From: Hirsutella rhossiliensis
Taxonomy: Eukaryota > Ascomycota > Sordariomycetes > Hypocreales > Ophiocordycipitaceae
Assembly: GCF_020360975.1 (NCBI RefSeq)
Contig: NW_025408670.1
Span: forward strand, 1,302,001-1,366,000
Direction: 5' to 3'
DNA length: 64,000 nt
Shown: positions 1 to 12,957 of the stretch, piece by piece
Numbering within the stretch: position 1 is the stretch's first letter
Layout: each line of letters starts with the position of its first letter
Notes under the pieces: model-generated
The model's database searches: none
Seen by the model: only the letters and a program-made list of their open reading frames with translations
What the model was told of the DNA's origin: nothing
Program-made: the position numbers and the translations under genes

Positions 1-70
1 GGCTCCTACGTAAACATAGTACTAAAAGGCGGCTCCTACGCGAACGTAGTACTAGTAAGCGGCTCCTATA
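1..70. repeat. 30-bp tandem repeat at window edge
   Basis: Two full 30-bp units (1-30 and 31-60), each beginning GGCTCCTACG and containing a TAGTACTA core, followed by the first 10 bases of a third. The units differ mainly at RIP-type positions. The array may continue to the left of the window, so its full size is unknown. Confidence 0.7.
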
Positions 71-1001
71 TTATATCTCTAATTATAGTGCTTAAACTAA
101 TAAGTCCGTTTCTAGGATCTTACGATAAAGGCTTATTCTATATATAGCTAGCTTATTAGATCGACGCCGCGAGTAGGGCGATCGGAGGAGTCTATAGCAG
201 CGTTAGTAGTAGCTTAAAGCATACTATTATATATTGTCTATTACTCTTCCTACTAGCTCGCCTTCGTTTAAGCTCTTATACTTACTCGTCGTTAGTATTA
301 TTATTAAGCTTAAAGAGCAGCTCGTTTAAGGCTTATATAGATATAAGCGAAGGAATTTTCTTTTCTTTAAGTAGGGTGATTTATCTTAGGGCTTTTATAA
401 GCTCTCTAAGGTCTATGTCTTTAATATCTTAGGCTAGCGTCTAGAATATTCTATTAAATAGCTGCCTTTTATCGAATATTATATCTCTTATTAAGATTAC
501 CTTATTCTTTATAGGAACCTAGACTCTATATACGTTCGAAGATATATAGCCGACTAGATAGCCTATCTAAGCTTATAGGTTAAGCTTCTTTAAGCGCTTT
601 ACTTTGTTTTAAGCGGGTATAGTTATTATAAAGGCCTTATAGCTATATATATAGAGATGCTTTAGTAGAAGCCTCTTACCTATAACGTTCTAGTAAGGAG
701 ATTTCTATCGCCTTAACCTTTTATTAATATCTAACCTCTTTTATAACTATAACTTATTATAGAAATATCTAACCTATTACTAGCTTATAGTAAGTATCCT
801 TACTAACTTACGATCTATTATTAACTATAATACGCTAATTACGCTATTCCGCTATCGCTTATAACTTAAATACGTCTTACTCCCTTAAGAACGAATTTAA
901 TAATAATAGTCTCTTTAATAAAGTTAAGCTACTTTATTTAGATATATATATAAAGGTAATAAAGATAAAGGACTTAAACTTTAATAATATAGTTTAATAG
1001 G

Positions 1002-1081
1002 AACGAGGGTATATACCTAAAGTATATATAGTATATAGCTAAGGATTAATAGAGTAATTAACTATATAATTATCTAATTAT
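1002..1081 (+). repeat. 80-bp dispersed repeat, copy 1
   Basis: About 80 bp matching 26,996-27,076 in the same orientation. Both copies begin near AACGAGGG and end near TTATCTAATTAT. Differences are mostly C/T and G/A, as RIP gives. The flanks do not match beyond the block. It may be a fragment of an LTR or other repeat end. Confidence 0.6.
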
Positions 1082-1793
1082 TCTTATATAAAGAGATTTA
1101 AGAAGTATATATAAAATATATAAAGGTAAAATTAAAAGTAAGGGGTCGGATAAGTAGGGCTAAGCTATTTAATTCTTATAAGGGCAGTAATTAAGGTAGG
1201 GGAGTAATTATTATATTGCCTTAATTATCCTTTATTCCTTTATCTAACGCCCCTCTTTATACCTATCTAGTATCTTAATTAATAAAGAAGATCCTACTTA
1301 AAGAAGCTACTAATATCCTTTTAACTACTAAGCTTTTTATTAGTTTTTCCCTTCCTTTCTAGCCGTTACTATTTTATCCGTCTTATCTTTCGCTACCTTT
1401 ATAGGAAGCTATCGCTACTTTTACTTCCCCTCTTACCCTTACCCTCCTCTCTATACCTCCTTTTAGCTCTTTCTTTTAAACCTGTTTTTTAGCTTCCTAA
1501 GTTCCTTATACTAAGGGATATCTCTAAGAACTATAAAATTAAGCTATACTTTATAATACTAATAGCTAGAATCGCCTTATATCCTTTATCTATAACTAAT
1601 TACTATTATACTAGTACTATTAAGGGCTTATTTACGCTAGTATAGACTAGGTTAGGGATATAGTTAGCGCCCCCTTTATAACTAAGGATCTTACTTCTTA
1701 GTAAGAGAATCTTAGCTATTAAGGTATTAAAAAAGGGGTTTCTCTATAATTATTAAGTAGCTCCTAAGATATCTTCTTTAACTTTTATTATTA

Positions 1794-1858
1794 ATATCGC
1801 GTACTCTATCTATAGTAATTAATACTATTACTTATATTTAATAGGCGGCTATATCTTT
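1794..1858 (+). repeat. 65-bp direct repeat, copy 1
   Basis: Starts ATATCGCGTACTCTAT and ends GGCGGCTATATCTTTT. It matches 2,093-2,158 in the same orientation with RIP-type substitutions. The two copies lie 299 bp apart and enclose about 235 bp. Confidence 0.65.
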
Positions 1859-2092
1859 TTCGCGGTAGTTATAAGCCTGGTCGGAGGGGTTACCCTTCTA
1901 GGAACTTCTTATTAACTATATATATACTTCTTCTAGCTAGCCTAGCGCGTACTACCTAAAAGGCCTAAGGTTTAAGTCCCGCTAGAGTAATTACGCGGTA
2001 TTAGTATAGGGCCTACCTATATAAAATCTCCCTCTATAGTCTAGGATATCTAGGTATCCTAGGACGAATTAACCTAGCATCCCTAAGAGGGT

Positions 2093-2158
2093 ATATCGCG
2101 TACTCTATATACGTTAATTAACGCTATCGCTTATATCTAATAGGCGGCTATATCTTTT
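2093..2158 (+). repeat. 65-bp direct repeat, copy 2
   Basis: Second copy of the 1,794-1,858 block. The segment between the copies contains a short T-arm-like string near 1,970 but no complete tRNA fold. Confidence 0.65.
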
Positions 2159-3719
2159 TTATAATAACTAAAGCCTAAAATCTTTTTCTTAGGAGCTAGG
2201 TAGCTATTTCTTATATAGTCTCCTTAAGCTTTAGTCTTTTATATATATCTTTATTAACTATTAAGGTTATAGTCTAAAAGGATTTTACTATATCGACCTT
2301 ATCTAAGAGCTCTTATTTAATAGCTCCTACCGCTAGCGTAACTACCTAAATAGTACCGATTTAATATTTAACTTATATATCGCCGTTCCTTAAGGAATAA
2401 TTAAATAATATACGCGCGGCTCTAATAAGTAGTATACCTAGGATAAAGGGGACTAAGACTCTATCTAGTATAATATAAAGACGGATTAGTATCTAAGCTA
2501 TACCTAGATAGAGACTAGTCTCTACCTCCTTAACTATATTTATAAGGGACCTAGTATACGCCGTTATTAATACTCTTATTAATAGGATTTTAAGCCTATA
2601 TATATTTATATATCTTTTAGTAATAAGGTTTCCTTTAGGCTTAGTATCGATTAAGGCGCTTAAAACTTTAGCTTTCTAGCTACTAAGCTATACTTAGATA
2701 TTAGGTAGGTCTTATATATACTTAAGCGAGCGGAAGGGTATAAGGACTATATTTATATATATTATAGGAATCGCTTTAAGGTCCTCTAAAGTTATCTCTT
2801 AGTATCTTATTAAGAGTACTACTTCCTATATAATAAATTTATCTTTCCTTAGTCTTATTACCTCTAAAGCTTATTAATTTAATAGTCCTTAAGCTAGTTA
2901 TACTACGCTAATTATATTAGTTATAAACTATAAGAATATACCTATATATTTCTATTTTACTATTATAAAGAAATAATAAGTATAAGGAGGCTTAATAATA
3001 TAAGCTAGTAAAAAGAAGCTCTATAATATAGTTTAAAGGAATAACCCTTAATAATAAAAGACCTTTACTAAATATCTATACCTTCTTTTAAGAAATATAG
3101 GTTAAGATAAGCTTATCTTAATAAATAAAAATATATATAAAATATATAAGTTAATTATAAGCAAAATAAATACCTTATTACCTATTTTAGTTTACCGGTT
3201 TTAAAGATATCTATAATATAAGAATAGGTAAAGTATAGAACATTCTAGTTAATTCTACTACTTATACTAGAACCTATAGTCTTATATTAACTATTACGTT
3301 ATAATTAGACTACCTACTAAGTTAGGAAGATATACTATAGATAGAGCTTTCTAAGTACTATAGAATATACTAGAAAGCTAACTAATTAGTCTACTAGTAG
3401 GCGAGTAATAGTCTATAAAAGACAAAGGATTTCCCTAGGAGTAGTAGATAGAATAAGTAAGTTTATAAGTATCTTTTATAACGCTATTCTTTTAATATAT
3501 TATTTAGTCCCTTATATACTTATTATAAATTCTAGACGAAATCCTACCTTATACCCCTTCGACCGATCCTTCCGCTTACGTTATTTACTACCTAATCTTA
3601 TACTTATTACTTATACCTTCTAATATATTATAAGCCCGGCTTTTATATAAGTCGGGTAATAACTTCGAAAAATCTTAAAAATTATAATACTAACTATACG
3701 ACCTCGAATTCTTTAAAAT

Positions 3720-6700
3720 AGGCTCTAAGAATAAGCTTAAATTTACTAAAGTTAAGGTTAGTTCTAACTATACCTTCTAGGCTATTTAAATATAGGCTTT
3801 TTTATTTAAGGAATAGCTTTTTACTACTATATAGTAAGAAAACTACTCGAAAATAAAAGAAGTACTTACTTTAATTTTCCTTTATATAAAAGATAGTCCC
3901 TTAACCTAAGTAAAGTATATAATAAATACTAAAGAAGCGTAGGATAGGTTAAAAAACCTATATAAACCTATTTCCTTTACTTTAAATTACCTACTTATAA
4001 AGGAGCTTTTTAATACTTTAGTAGGGGATTTCGAATCTTTAAAAGGCTACTTAAATAGGGTAAAAGAGGTATTTAAGGAGCTAAAAGCACGGAATATTAT
4101 AATTCTAAAAGTAGTTATTATAGCTTAGATTTAAATAGCCTTTTAAGCTTATTTTCTAGCTATATAACTAATATAATATAAGCTCTTTAAAATAGCTTAG
4201 AGGCTTTTAATCTAGAGTCTCTCTTTAGTAGTCTTATAGACGAATTTAAGAAGACTAAGTCTTTAAAAAATCCCCTTAAGTAAGCTTTATTTACTAAGAA
4301 GCGTTAGAAAAATATAAAAACTATATTATAATATACTTACGATAGGAATAAATAGTACCTAGTTAAAGATTACTACTATCTTTACCTAGAAAAGGCCCTT
4401 AAATACTTTTCTAAAAATTTAAAAAATTAAAATAAAGGAATACCTTTTAAAAGGCCTAGAAAACCTTTTATAGAAGATAATCCTATTAAATTAAACTCTT
4501 ACGTCGATAAGAAGAAGAAAAAAACCTCTTCTCTATATATATTAAAAGTAGAAAAAATAGAAATCGATTTTTCTATTCTTCCTCCTACCCCTAAACGTTA
4601 TAAAAGCTCTAAAGAAGAAGTAGAGGTATATATCTCTTTAAATATCCTTAGAAAAGCCGTATTTAATAATAGGCGAATAGGACCTTTAAATTCCTCTCGA
4701 ATTTAAGACCTTATATATAAGGTAAAAGAGAAGAAAATCCCTTATAAAACCTTAGAGAATAGAAATCTTTATAATTTTATATATAATACTAGTACTACTA
4801 AGTATATAGTATTAGAAAGGAAATTCCTTATTAAATTTCGAACTATCTCTACTAAGGTTAATTAGGGAAAGGCATCTTATATAGTTATTAAAGGCTATAG
4901 AGATCTTCTTTTTAGATTTATAAATAATAAAAGGCTATTTATTTTAAGAAACTGCCTTTTTATACCTAAATTAAGGGTAAATATTATAAGCTAATTATAT
5001 TTTAAAAATACTTATACCTTTATTAATAGTAAGGAAGTTTTCTTATTAAATAACTAGGTTAATATTATATTTAAAGGAAAATAGTAAGATAACCTTTATA
5101 TCTTCTCTTTAGAAATTCCTTTCTTAAAAAAGAAGACGTTCTTATATAATATTAATAATATAAGGAATAATATAAAGGACCTTAGCTTTTATTTATAGTA
5201 TTTAAGGCTAGGATATATAAGTCTTAAAGCCTTACTAAAAACCTTAAAAAGATATAATAAAGATATAATTATCCTTAAGAAGGATATTATAAAAATAAAA
5301 GAATATAAGGCTTATATTAAAGTAAAGGTAACTAATAAAAGGAATAAATCCCTATTTAATAAGGTATATAATTACCTTAATAGAGTTACTATTAATATTT
5401 AGGGCCTTATAAGGACCCTTACTTATAATAAATATACCTTCCTTATATCCTTTTTAAACATAGGAATAAGACATTTAAAAATATCTTTAATAAAGTCTAA
5501 GGTAGAAGCCTTAGATAAATTCTTAGAATATAAAGCCTTAGTTAAAAATAACGAAGATAATATTACTATAAAGGAAGTCTTTTTAGATAATATAAAAAAG
5601 TTTCTATATAAAATAAAACCCTACTACTTAAGAAAGGGAATTAAATATTATACTAGCCCTCCTAGGACTCTTAAATTAAACGGAGTAATAAAGAGGATTA
5701 ATAGGACTATTTTAAATAAAGTCTAAGCTATTTTATTTATAGTAAAGCTACTTAAATATCTTTAAGGAGAAGCTGTTTTAATAGTAACCTATTTATATAA
5801 TAGGACCCCTTACTTATAAATAAGCTTTTAAACTCTTATAAAGAAAAAGGAAATAAATCTCTAGCCTTAGAAGACTTAAAGAATATTAAGACCTTTAAAA
5901 GTACTATTTATTATAAAAATAAAGACCCCTTAGATAAGCTATAAATAAGAGCTTATAAGGGTATTATTATAGGCTAGACTAAAAATACTTATAAAATATA
6001 TAACTTTTTAAAAAGAAAGGTAATAATTTCTAGAGAAATTTTTATCTTAGAAAGTAAATTTATAGAAAATTAAAAATAAGAAGACCTTAAGGACTTCGAC
6101 TTTAATACCTTGCCTTCTATAAATAAAGTCCTAGATAACTATTTATAAAGGGAACCTATATATAAAGAAGGTAATAACTCTTCCTTAAAAGAAAAGGAAA
6201 ATAACCTTTTTATATAGAAGGAAGATAACCTTTTTATAAAGTAAGAAAATAACTATCTTATAAAGAAGGAAGATAACTATCTTATAGAAAAGGAAGATAA
6301 CCCTTTTATAAAAAAGGGAAATAATCCTCTTTTAAAAGAGGGATTAAATAAGGATTTAAAAATTCGTATTAATATATCTAAGAAGCTAAATAGATTTTAT
6401 AAAGACTATATTATATACCTCGAAATAAATACTATATTAAATAGTAAAAGTAAAGATATTATTTTATCTTTACTAAAAATTAAAGATCTTATAGAGCCTA
6501 AAAGATTTAAATAAGCTATAAATAGCTTAGAAGCTATAAAATAAAAAAGAGCTATATTTCTAGAAATAAAAGAGCTCTTAAACTAAAATACCTAGGAATT
6601 AAAGCCTCTTCCTAGTAATAAGGAGGCCCTAGGCGGCCGTTAGGTCTATAAAATAAAGTAGGATAATAATAATAATATTATTAAATATAAAGCCTATTAT

Positions 6701-8000
6701 ATAGTATAAGGATTTAATTAGGTCTATCGCTTAGATTATTTAAAACCCTTTTCTATAATAATATAACCCGAATCTATTAAAATACTACTTATAATAGCTA
6801 TTTCTAATAATTACGCTCTACTATAATATAATATAAAAAATACTTTTATATATACTAAAATAAATATAGATATTTATATAAAGATCCCTATAAGCTATAA
6901 AGAGCTAATACTTAAAGACTAGTTTAATAAAAACTAATATAAGTATAATATTAGCTATTTATAGTTCCTAGAGCTATATAAAAAGAAAAAGCTAGTAGTA
7001 AAATTAAAGAAAGTATTATACGTCCTTAAATAAAGCTAAAAGCTTAAGTATAACTATCTTAGCTTTATTTTAGCTAAGATAGGATTTTTAGCCCTTCCTA
7101 TAAATAGAGGGGTATTTATAAATACGTAATATAAAATTATAATAGTAATCTATATAGATAACCTCCTAATAATAGGGCCTAATAGAGGTATAATAAATAG
7201 TTTACTTAAAAGAGTAGTAGACTATATAAAGGTTTAGCCTTTAAGCGAACTAAAAGATATCTTAGGAGTATATATAAATATAAACTAAAGTAGAAAGGAG
7301 ATATTTATATCCTAGTAAATATATACTTATAATAAAATATAAGAATATAATAAAGAATACTTAAGGACTTTTAATACGCTTACTATATAGTAAGAGTAAA
7401 GCTTAAAAAGGCTATTATAACGCCTTTATAAAAGGAAATCTTTATTTACTAAAGGGAAATAAGGGCTCTATTTTATCTAGCTATAATAAGTAAGCTAGAT
7501 ATTTTATATACTCTTATTTCCTATATTAGATTTACTTTTAAACTAAATAATATATATTTTAAGGCGTTAAATACTATCTAAAAGTATTTAAATAAATACC
7601 TTAACTAAGGATAATTTATTACTACAATATCCCTTATATTTATAATTTTATAAAAGGTTATTTTAATACTAGCTAGGCGTTTAACCTTATAGATAGAAAA
7701 TCCGTTTTTAAATACTATTTCTATATTTATAAAAATATTATAAGTTAAGCTAGTTAAAAGTAAAAATCTATAGCCCTATTAACTTATAAAGTTAAATTTA
7801 TTACCTTTAAGGAGGCTAATCTATATATACTTAGCTCCTAAGCTCTTTAAACTCTTTAAATAATATAAATCGTAAGTTTACTTTAAGATATAAAATATAA
7901 GATTATATATTAAAGAGAAAACTACTATTAGGTATATCTCTAAGCTTTAACTATATTATACTTATATTTTAGTAAAGGTTTCTATACCTATCTCTTATAC
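3720..8000 (+). pseudogene. Ty1/copia retrotransposon relic (gag-pol), RIP-inactivated
   Basis: Reading through stops, the plus strand follows copia gene order. Gag (about 3,720-4,300) has the family's N-terminal pattern of an N-Y-x-x-W-like motif, then EA(W)DRLKNLY. A degraded protease-like stretch lies near 4,775 and a GAG-preintegrase motif (LRLGYISLKAL) near 5,200. The integrase segment at 5,640-5,730 has TSPPRT then LNGVIKRINRTIL. Reverse transcriptase begins with GR(W)VYKIK at 6,632 and has YIDNLLI (for YVDDLLI) at 7,150. RNase H follows at 7,470-7,830. Trp and Gln codons are largely TAG/TAA and Asp of the RT box is Asn, exactly what CpA to TpA change produces. No LTR pair was identified with confidence. 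The element cannot encode a working protein. Confidence 0.85.
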
Positions 8001-8443
8001 TACGTTAGCTATTAATATATTTTTTCCGTCTTATAAGCCCTTATAGCTATTAATATATAGCGTTTAATAAAGCTTAGAGATATATACTTAACTAATTATA
8101 TATATAGTTTAAGGTTAATAATACTCTAAGCTCTAGCTTTTATTAGTTAGAATTACTCTTACTAAGAATCGCTAGTTTATAAGCTTTAAACTATAAAAGT
8201 AAACGCTAAATAAGCTATCTAAACGTATATATTAATAGATTTATAAGATATATATAAACTATATATAAAGACCTACCTAGTAGTAATTAAAGTACTTATC
8301 CTTATAAGAGCTAAATTCTACTACTTCCTAGTAAAAGATTAGCTTATAAATATATACTATATAATATATAAAGCTTACTAAGATAATTAATAAGCGCTTT
8401 AGTACTTATTAGCTCTATAAGAAGTATAAACTACTTAAGTATA
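8001..8443. other. RIP'd spacer, nothing recognised
   Basis: AT-rich tract between the copia relic and repeat X. It may hold the 3' end or LTR of the copia relic, but I could not find its partner upstream. Confidence 0.4.
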
Positions 8444-10084
8444 TACCCTTTATCCTAGCGCTTATTAAGGTCCCGCTAATCTTTTATTAGATAGGGACTT
8501 AGTTTATTAATAAGGTAGACCTTAATAACTAGATTACTATATACCTTAATATTAGTACTAACTCTAGGTTTATACCTTTAGAATAGTAGTTATATATTAG
8601 TACTATTATAGTCGCGCGTAAGGATAAGAAGTTATTTTATTTATAATATCTTAAAGGAGTATAGATATTTTATAACTATATCCTAGACCTATTTAAGGAA
8701 GGAGACGGGCCGCTAAGATAGCTTTATAGCCGCTATACGTTTAAGAAATAATAGGTAAATTATTATAAAAGCTAAAAGCACTTATACTCTAAGAAGGGAT
8801 AAGAGCGAGATCTAAATAACTAGCGTATAGTTTAGTTACCTTATAAAGTATAAGATATTTACCTACTATATTACTATATATAAAAGGTTAAACTATTAAG
8901 ATAGTTAGTATACTACTACTACTTTTTAAAACCTTAGTCTTTATATAACCGTTTTATTTTTATAGCTAAGTTCTTAAGTCTTTATATTCTATTAATTATA
9001 GCTAGATCTAGCTTATTACTAATAAAATTATAGTATCTTATAAGACTAAGAAGCTTAATACCTTAAAGTAAGGTATACTTAAATAGTTATATATAGAGGC
9101 TTATAAAATCGTACTTAAAAGGTTTACTATTAATTATATAATTTCTATATAGCTTTAATAGTGCTTTTATAAGCGTTTTACCCTAGGCTTTATAATTAAT
9201 AAGGACGAACGCTAGTATAATAGACAATTTATATTATATATATCTTACTAATAAGAATTTAAAGTAAAAGGTAGTAAAATTAAGTATATATAATATAAGG
9301 TAGATAAGTACTATCCTTACTAAGAGGGACGGTATCGCTAAGGCCTTTATCTCCTTAAACTATAGGGAAATACTAAGTAGTAGCCTAAAGTAAATAGTTA
9401 CGTTATCTACTAAGTAGTATCTTAGGTAATTAAGATTAAGTATTATATCTATAGTAGTAAATTCGACCTTATTTATAACTTTTAAGCTAGTATAGATATT
9501 CTTATTTATAACTATAGGCATACCCTAAGTATAGAAGAAAACGTTAGGGACCTTATAAGTAAAGTTATTACTTTATCTTATAGTTCGCGCTATAATAATT
9601 AGATAAAGCGTGCCTTTATACTAGGTATAATTTAAGATAAAGATATAGATATACTACTTATTAAAGCGCGCCTAGCCTATAATAACTTTTATATTAAGGG
9701 CCTAGTAAGTATAGTTTAGTAGCGTTATAGTATATAAACTATCGTAGAAGGTAATTTAAGAGCGTCTTATAATATTTTTATTAAGTAAGTTAAGGTCTTA
9801 CTATATCTAGTACTTATTATAAACTCGATCTAAGAGTACGCGAAGTTAAAGATCGTTATATATATAGACTTAGTCTTTAAGGAGTATAATAGTTTTAAAT
9901 AGATACTATAATCTATAGCTACTATAGTAAGAGATAGTCGCTTATTATAAGGGGGTCTATATTCCGTTTAGTAGTTTATTAATTAAGAGGCTTATTTCCT
10001 ATATAAGCGCGAACTAATAAAAGTCTTTTATTAATAAAACGATAGTTTAATAAGGGTATCTATACCTTAAGGAACTTATATAGC

Positions 10085-10160
10085 CCGCGTAGTAAAGTCT
10101 TTAGTAGGGTCCTTAGTAGGGTACTTAGTAGGATCCTTAGTAAAGTCTTTAGCTAGGCTT
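10085..10160 (+). repeat. Short tandem repeat, ~17-bp unit
   Basis: Four to five imperfect units built on AGTAGGGTCCTT / AGTAAAGTCTTT within the segment of repeat X copy A that copy B lacks. Further right, 10,255-10,330 holds TTATCTTCTTTTA-type pyrimidine repeats. Slippage in these arrays may explain the length difference between the copies. Confidence 0.6.
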
Positions 10161-10653
10161 CTTTTTAATTAAATAATCCCTTAGCCCTTATTTATCTAAG
10201 AAAGAAGAAAGGAAAATTCGGTCTATAAAAGAAGTCTCTTTTCCTCCTTAGCTAGTAGTAGTATCTTCTTTTATTATTATCTTCTTTTATTAGTATTATC
10301 TTCTTTTATTATCTTCTTTTATATCTTTTCTTTACTAATATACCTTTTTAGCCCTCTTTACTTTTATCTTACCTTACTTAGTACTTTCTCTTTTCCTTTA
10401 TTCCTTTTAGACCCCTTTATCCTTTAGTATCTAGCTACTACTATTACTTTTAGCGTAAGTATATCTTTAGGTATATACTATAGCTACTCTTAAATTAAGT
10501 ATACTACTAAACGGCTTATTTAGATAGTTATAGAGTGCTTATAGGTAATAACTAACGTTATATAAAGTAGCTCCTCTTAGTATACTAACCTCGTTATTTA
10601 TAAGTACTAGCTTTTATTTCTAGAACTATTTCTTCGCCTTTAAAAAGAGGGGA

Positions 10654-10728
10654 GGTAGTTTATTTAGATCGCGATAGGAATCTAACCTATAAGCTAAGTA
10701 GATAGTTATACCGCTAATCTAAGCTACC
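10654..10728 (-). other. tRNA-like 75-nt fold inside repeat X (copy A)
   Basis: On the minus strand the ends form an acceptor-like stem. Taking the two copies together, the consensus is a perfect 7-bp GGCGGCT/AGCCGCC helix, each copy carrying RIP-type mismatches. An A-box-like stretch (TAGATTAGCGG) and a stem-loop ATAGG-TTAGATT-CCTAT follow. The length is exactly 75 nt in both copies. The usual spacing of tRNA arms is not fully met, so this is a tRNA-like relic rather than a called tRNA gene. Confidence 0.4.
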
Positions 10729-12957
10729 GAACTACCTAATATACTAGTTATTTATAAAAGATATAGTTAGTTCCTTACCGCGAATATATCCTTTAAAGTA
10801 TTAATAATCCTTAACTTTTCTATACTACCTAGCCCGCTAGTATATTAAAGATATTAACTAGCTAAGTCCTAATTAGTAATATACTTATCTAAAAATATAT
10901 AAATAAGTTAAAGGGCTATAGCTTATAAATATTTTAGTATAAAAGTAGCTATAGAAGTATATCTTATCTCTATAAAGCGAGTTACTAAACTAATATTAAT
11001 AAGTATTTAAGGCCCTTATTAATTAAGGTTACTTCCTAAGTATATAATAGTAGGCTCTATATCGCTATAATAAGCTAGGGTATTAGTAATATTAGCGCTA
11101 TCTATAAAAAGTATAGTCCTTTAAGAACTACCCTTAATATCGTTTAATATTTAAAGATATAATAATTATTAAGCTTTAGCCGCTACTTAAATATTATCTT
11201 AAGATATTAAGAATTAGTATAAGGCGTTACTTTAATTATAGGCTATATTCTAGTATAAATCCTCTTAACGTTAAACGAAAGGTCGCTCTTTTTTAATTAG
11301 GTTCTCTTTATATAGATTATATATTAAACCTTTAAGGATAGGTAAGTCTTTTATAGCGTCTATATCTTATATAATATTTTATAAAATCTAGAGTAAAGCT
11401 TTATAGGCCTAATAATAAGCTAATACTAAAGGCTCTTCTTTATAGCGGCTATTATTAAGTAAGTACTTAACGTTAATTATATTATTGCCTTTTAATTAAC
11501 TAGCTTAAAGCTTTACGTTTTTACGCGTATCTTTAATAGACTTTCTTAAAAGATAAATATTAAAGATATAGAAATAAAGGTAGGGATAAAGACCCGCTTA
11601 ATACCTTATTTATATATTAGTTATATTACTTAGGCTCTTAGAAAAAAAGTTTTCCTAAGGAATAAATAGCGCTATATATAAGATAGAATTTCTAGATAAA
11701 ATATTAAACGGAGCTAAAATAGTACTTAAGGGGTAAAGTATACCTCTTAATATATACTTAGTAATTATCCTTATAGTCGTCGCTAATATATCCTTAAAAG
11801 ATTAAAATAGCGTACTAGTTAAGCCGTCGAAGCTTTTATATCTAGCTATTATAGTCGGAATTATACTTATTAAGAAAAATATAAGACTTACCTTTACTCT
11901 AACTATTTTAACGTACTAAGTAAATTATTATTATATAGTTATATAAGTATAAGTCTTATAGAATTTAACTATAGTAAGAGTACGCTTCTAAGTATAAAAA
12001 GGGTTCGCTTTCTTTACCTTAAAAGGATTATCTTTTAAGGCTATTTAGCGTTTATTAGCTCGCTAGCTTAATAATAGAGATATACTTATACCGGTAGCTA
12101 AAAGATTACTTAATAGAGCGCTATTAAGTTTAGGAAAGACTAATATAGTATATTAGTAAAGTTATTATTATATTTAAGGAGATACTAATAGACCTTTATA
12201 GCTAAGAGTTATTACTTAAAGAAGATCTAATTTACTATTTTTATTAAGAATTAATAGCTTTTATTTAATACTACTTATTACTTATTATTAAATAAGGTAG
12301 GATTTAGTATATAAGATATTAAATAACTAGCTTTATAAAGTTAGCTAGTAACCTTAGTAGTAATAGTAATACGATTTTATATCGGCGTATTTAGTTTAGT
12401 AGTATAGTTTATAATATAATATACTATAGCTAGGCCCTTAGTTTTAGTTAAGATTATTAAGATATTATAGTTATAATAAAGGCCGACTACTAATAACTTA
12501 TTATACTAATTAATAAGTAGATAGTTATACTAAATTTAAAGTAAGCTATCTTTTATAAACCCTATCTCCTTAACGATCTTTTATAGTACTTTAAAGTAGT
12601 AAGCTATCCTTTTTTATAAATCTATACCTTATTTAACGATCCCTTTTAAAGAATACTTATAGTAGGTATATATATAGGAGTATACTTAGTAATAGTATAT
12701 AATAAAGTTAGATTTATCTTAAAAGGCTATAGTAAGAGCTAAGGTACTAGTTATAACTTCCTTTATAAGATTAATAAACTTCCTTTATTATTATATAGTT
12801 TTTCTAGTATCTTTATTTAAATACTTATAAAAGATAAAGTTTAAATTTAATTACTTAAGTATAATATCCTTCTTTTATAAAATTAGCTATATTATATATT
12901 AGGTTTAGTAACTATATATTACCGTTTAGCTAAAGAAGTCTATATAAGTATAGCCTA

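Larger units (their letters stand above)
71..3690. other. AT-rich RIP'd tract, no resolvable gene
   Basis: The stretch is rich in TA and nearly free of CA and TG, with stops in all frames. I see no usable open frame. The minus strand around 2,200-2,700 gives fragments that vaguely resemble a retroelement protease region, too weak to call. It holds two short repeat families, listed separately. It is best read as mutated transposon remains. Confidence 0.6.
8444..12957 (+). mobile_element. Unidentified repeat X, copy A, first part
   Basis: Collinear over its length with 21,665-25,700. Both begin near TACCCTTTATC, and differences are mainly transitions of RIP type. The plus strand between about 8,450 and 10,030 reads like a degraded protein with stops at Gln/Trp positions; I do not recognise the family. 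Copy A carries about 455 bp (10,038-10,500) that copy B lacks. The copy is cut at 12,957 by a LINE and resumes at 18,951. It could be a large DNA transposon or an unfamiliar host-like repeat. The repeat structure is certain; the identity is open. Confidence 0.7.

Noticed and set aside
1865..1990. A complete tRNA gene between the 65-bp direct repeats
   Set aside because: Only T-arm-like and weak A-box-like strings are present; acceptor and anticodon arms do not pair.
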